Shown: positions 61,619 through 64,000 of the stretch, one piece after another
How the letters are laid out: every line of letters starts with the position of its first letter
How positions within the stretch are numbered: the stretch's first letter is position 1
Assembly: GCA_039908525.1 (NCBI GenBank)
Contig: JAMOAY010000007.1
Coordinates: forward strand, 1-64,000
Origin: Magnetaquicoccus sp039908525
GTDB taxonomy: Bacteria > Pseudomonadota > Magnetococcia > Magnetococcales > Magnetaquicoccaceae
DNA length: 64,000 nt
Reading direction: 5' to 3'
Notes under the pieces: generated by a model
What the model was told of the DNA's origin: nothing
Seen by the model: the letters and a program-made list of their open reading frames with translations, nothing else
Database searches by the model: none
Position numbers and translations under genes: made by a program

Positions 61619-62313
61619 GGAGCATCCACCGGCTTGGCCACGGACTTGGGCGGTTTCGGGTTGGGACGCGGCAAAACGCGCAGTGGCTCCGACTTGCCAT
61701 CACCCTCTTCCGGAGGGGTGATGCGCGCGGAGACCCGTCGCTGCTCTCCCCCCTGCACGGCAATCTTGGAGATGGCATGATCGTCCCCGATGGTCAGCAG
61801 GATGCGCTTGCCTTCCAGACGGTCATTGCCGTAGTAAATGGCGGCATTCTCCCGATGACCCAGCATCTCCAACGTCTGTTTGTCCACGGTGTAGATCATC
61901 TCCTCCGCCGTGCCGTGATTCTCTCCTTGTACCAACACAACATGACCTTCCGCCAGAATTTTTGCGACCCCCCCCCGATTGCCGGGTGGAGAGAGCCTGG
62001 CAGGACGGTCCCCCTTGCGATAATTGACCGTCATTTTGTCCGCCGTCAAACGCATACGCTTCTCTTCGGCACGCACATCCCCTGCAAACACGGCCACCTG
62101 CTTTTTGTCATCCAGTTCCATGCGTTCGGAGGTGATTGTCAGACCGCCTGTTGCATCGGTGGCCGTTGCCGCCAGGCAGACGGAGGGCGCGCCCCCCGGC
62201 TGAGCACCGAGCAGGAAAAGCAGCCCCCACAGCACACCGACTCCGGTCGCGGGCCTGCACCCTTCCGGCTTATATGTGGGGCTGGGAGCCGTCTTTCTCA
62301 CGGTAGACCTCAT
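61615..62313 (-). CDS. lptA: LPS transport periplasmic protein LptA
   Basis: 232 residues with a signal sequence (hydrophobic 27-40, cleavage near C-L-A-A). G-G-L-T-I-T-S-E-R-M-E-L...A-V-F-A-G-D-V-R and later M-T-V-N-Y-R are the beta-jellyroll OstA repeat. The C-terminal 40 residues are proline/lysine-rich. It overlaps lptC by 44 nt from the chosen ATG; a later start is possible. Confidence 0.88.
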   Translation of the reverse strand: MRSTVRKTAPSPTYKPEGCRPATGVGVLWGLLFLLGAQPGGAPSVCLAATATDATGGLTITSERMELDDKKQVAVFAGDVRAEEKRMRLTADKMTVNYRKGDRPARLSPPGNRGGVAKILAEGHVVLVQGENHGTAEEMIYTVDKQTLEMLGHRENAAIYYGNDRLEGKRILLTIGDDHAISKIAVQGGEQRRVSARITPPEEGDGKSEPLRVLPRPNPKPPKSVAKPVDAP

Positions 62314-62932
62314 CCTGAGCTGTGAAGTAACGCACCAAGACCCGGGCCCCCACCACCAGTCTCTGTGTCTCCTGAAACAGGGTCAAGCCGACACCTTCCA
62401 GTTGCATCTCCCGGTCGACCAGGACAAAGGGCCGATCGGTATGCAGGGTCTGTGCACCGGGGTCGTAACTCAACGCCTCTGTGGACAGTTGTTGCCCCTC
62501 CCGACTGGCCACCACGTTGCCGGTGAACTGCATGGCCTGGGAACGACCGTCCAACGACCCTTCTGCAGAGCGCACCATGGAGGGCTGGCCATCCTGGCTG
62601 TACACCGTCAAGTCCGGTCCGTGAACCAGGATTCGTGTCTCACTGTCGGTGTGCGCGCTGGGCGCATCCAGGCGCCAGCGGGCGTGCTCGCCATCAAACT
62701 GCACCAGGCGAATGGCCGTCACCCGTGTTCCCGTGAACCGGTTTTCTCCGGAGATGTCTGCCTGGATGCAACGCTCCCCCACCTCCTGCCCAGGGCCGAC
62801 CGAGGCGTCAGACGGGGAACGACACGGCCCCTCGGCGGAGATCACCGGAGAAGGGTGTTGCAGATGCCAAGCAACAGCGCCCACCACCAGTGCAGGTAAG
62901 GCAACAAAGATCAATTTGACGGGTGTTTTCAT
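62270..62932 (-). CDS. lptC: LPS export membrane protein LptC
   Basis: 220 residues starting at the ATG (62932) that overlaps the kdsC stop. A single N-terminal membrane helix (L-I-F-V-A-L-P-A-L-V-V-G-A-V-A-W) is followed by a jellyroll segment. F-D-G-E-H-A-R-W-R-L-D-A-P-S-A-H and G-N-V-V-A-S-R-E-G are recognisable. It passes LPS from LptFG to LptA. Confidence 0.88.
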   Translation of the reverse strand: MKTPVKLIFVALPALVVGAVAWHLQHPSPVISAEGPCRSPSDASVGPGQEVGERCIQADISGENRFTGTRVTAIRLVQFDGEHARWRLDAPSAHTDSETRILVHGPDLTVYSQDGQPSMVRSAEGSLDGRSQAMQFTGNVVASREGQQLSTEALSYDPGAQTLHTDRPFVLVDREMQLEGVGLTLFQETQRLVVGARVLVRYFTAQDEVYREKDGSQPHI

Positions 62933-63498
62933 CTCTGTGCCTGGGGAAGCGGGCACCCCTCCAGGGGAGGCGGGTTCATGGTGCCCCATCTGCCATGGGT
63001 ACGCAACAGATTTTCGGCCAGTTCCCGCACAGCCCCCTGACCTCCCAAAGCCGTGGCCACCCAGTGGACCCGCCGGCGCACCTCCGGGTCGGCATCCCCC
63101 GGGGCGGTGGCCAGCCCGACCTGGTCCAGAACCGGGAGGTCCACCCAATCATCCCCCATGAAGGCACAGTGTACGGGATCCAAACCGGCCTTGGCCAGTT
63201 CCCGTTGCAGGCATTCCCATTTATCCTGAACGCCCTGATGCACGAAGGAAAGGGAGAGCTCCCGGGCCCGGTGTGCAACCAGCGCCGAGTGACGGGCGGT
63301 CACGACACCGACCCGCATGCCCGCCTGCAGCAACAAACGGATGCCCAGGCCGTCCCGCACATGGAAACGTTTGCTCTCCACTCCATTGGCATCCAGATAG
63401 ATGCCGCCGTCGGTCAATACACCATCCACATCCAGCGCCACCATGCGCACAGCAATGGCCCGCTGGGTGGGCCAGGAGGAGGAGGGGGCATCGTTCAC
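62929..63498 (-). CDS. kdsC: 3-deoxy-D-manno-octulosonate 8-phosphate phosphatase
   Basis: 189 residues beginning at a GTG that overlaps the kdsD stop. The HAD motif D-V-D-G-V-L-T-D-G near residue 19, V-V-T-A-R and M-G-D-D-W-V-D define KdsC. It removes the phosphate from KDO-8-phosphate. Confidence 0.93.
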   Translation of the reverse strand: MNDAPSSSWPTQRAIAVRMVALDVDGVLTDGGIYLDANGVESKRFHVRDGLGIRLLLQAGMRVGVVTARHSALVAHRARELSLSFVHQGVQDKWECLQRELAKAGLDPVHCAFMGDDWVDLPVLDQVGLATAPGDADPEVRRRVHWVATALGGQGAVRELAENLLRTHGRWGTMNPPPLEGCPLPQAQR

Positions 63499-64000
63499 AA
63501 CAATCCCGCTCCCAGGAGATCATGCAGATGGAGCACGCCCACCGGTATGAAGTCGTCTGTGCAAACAAACAGGCTGGTGATTTTTCTCTCTTCCATGGCA
63601 CGCAGCGCTTCGACGGCCAGGGCGTTGGCTGCAATGCTTTTCGGTTGCGGGGTCATCACCTCTCCGGCGAGCCTGGAGAGCAGGTCCGGCGCACCGGGAG
63701 CCAGGGCATCCCGTTCCAGCCAGCGGCGCAGATCCCCATCGGTGATCACCCCTGCCAGGTGATCGTCGCCGTCCAGGACGCCCGTCATGCCCAGACGTTT
63801 CGCCGTCATCTCCAGGATGGTTTTCTGCATGCTATCCCGGGATGAGACCAGGGGCATCTCTGTTCCTGTGTGCATCAGGTCGGCAACACGCAGCAACAAT
63901 TTTCTTCCCAGAAGACCTCCAGGGTGGAAGAGGGCAAACTGCTCCGGGCTCAACTGCCGTTTCTCCAACAGAGCGATGGCCAGGGCGTCTCCCATGGCCA
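63495..64000 (-). CDS. kdsD: Arabinose-5-phosphate isomerase KdsD (N-terminus outside window)
   Basis: The visible C-terminal 168 residues include the end of the SIS domain (M-G-D-A-L-A-I-A-L-L-E) followed by two CBS domains. F-H-P-G-G-L-L-G-R-K-L-L and M-T-G-V-L-D-x-x-x-x-L-A-G-V-I-T-D-G-D-L-R-R match KdsD/KpsF. It supplies arabinose-5-phosphate for KDO. Confidence 0.92.
   Translation of the reverse strand, partial: AMGDALAIALLEKRQLSPEQFALFHPGGLLGRKLLLRVADLMHTGTEMPLVSSRDSMQKTILEMTAKRLGMTGVLDGDDHLAGVITDGDLRRWLERDALAPGAPDLLSRLAGEVMTPQPKSIAANALAVEALRAMEERKITSLFVCTDDFIPVGVLHLHDLLGAGLL

Overview
The window reads as a piece of a GC-rich, Gram-negative proteobacterial chromosome. The right end carries an LPS-biogenesis block (kdsD, kdsC, lptC, lptA, lptB) running into rpoN and rapZ, which is typical of Proteobacteria. 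Two chemoreceptors, RND pumps, an H-NOX sensor and a sigma-54 gene suggest a motile, environmentally responsive bacterium. A lineage near Alphaproteobacteria or Magnetococcia is my guess from gene content and repeat style. No rRNA, tRNA, CRISPR array or intact insertion sequence is visible.

Layout. (1) 1-17944 (+): one very compact operon. It begins inside the gene for a giant repetitive, haemagglutinin-like surface protein. Then come a small protein of unknown family, a GAF-HlyD fusion, a PqqD-M50 protease-HlyD fusion, a degenerate SecA-like protein that has lost its Walker A lysine, a TolC-type channel with an extra NTF2-like domain, a second HlyD adaptor, and a paralogue of the first small protein. 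I read this as a dedicated export route for the giant protein; it is the strongest candidate here for a poorly described system. (2) 17990-20631: a small secreted DUF4189 protein, a TM2 protein, a small lipoprotein and an NnrS-like membrane protein. (3) 20862-28438 (+): a MdtABC-type RND efflux operon. (4) 28455-32382: a TPR/O-GlcNAc-transferase-like protein with a 19-residue upstream peptide, a 104-residue unknown, and a TPR-methyltransferase. (5) 32449-40180: an Rpn/DUF4351-type nuclease with a 12-bp expanding repeat, divergent from a two-gene RADAR anti-phage system (rdrA ATPase, rdrB adenosine deaminase). (6) 40301-46306: trxB, an H-NOX/PilZ fusion, a small membrane protein, panE, an odd c-type cytochrome with a CxxxCH motif, mobB-moaD, and a YmdB-type phosphodiesterase. 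(7) 46335-53117 (-): hrpA, ahcY and metK. (8) 53575-58238 (+): two chemoreceptors, the first behind a candidate sigma-54 promoter and two AT-rich palindromes. (9) 58371-64000 (-): rapZ, rpoN, lptB, lptA, lptC, kdsC and kdsD (cut by the window edge).

Themes. Secretion of a giant surface protein and possible glycosylation or methylation (TPR proteins) fit a surface-attachment lifestyle. The H-NOX/PilZ fusion and NnrS point to nitric-oxide sensing linked to c-di-GMP. The RADAR block is an accessory defence island: the 3' half of rdrA is visibly richer in A/T than its surroundings. A 160-bp hairpin-rich intergenic repeat occurs twice (44366 and 50373).
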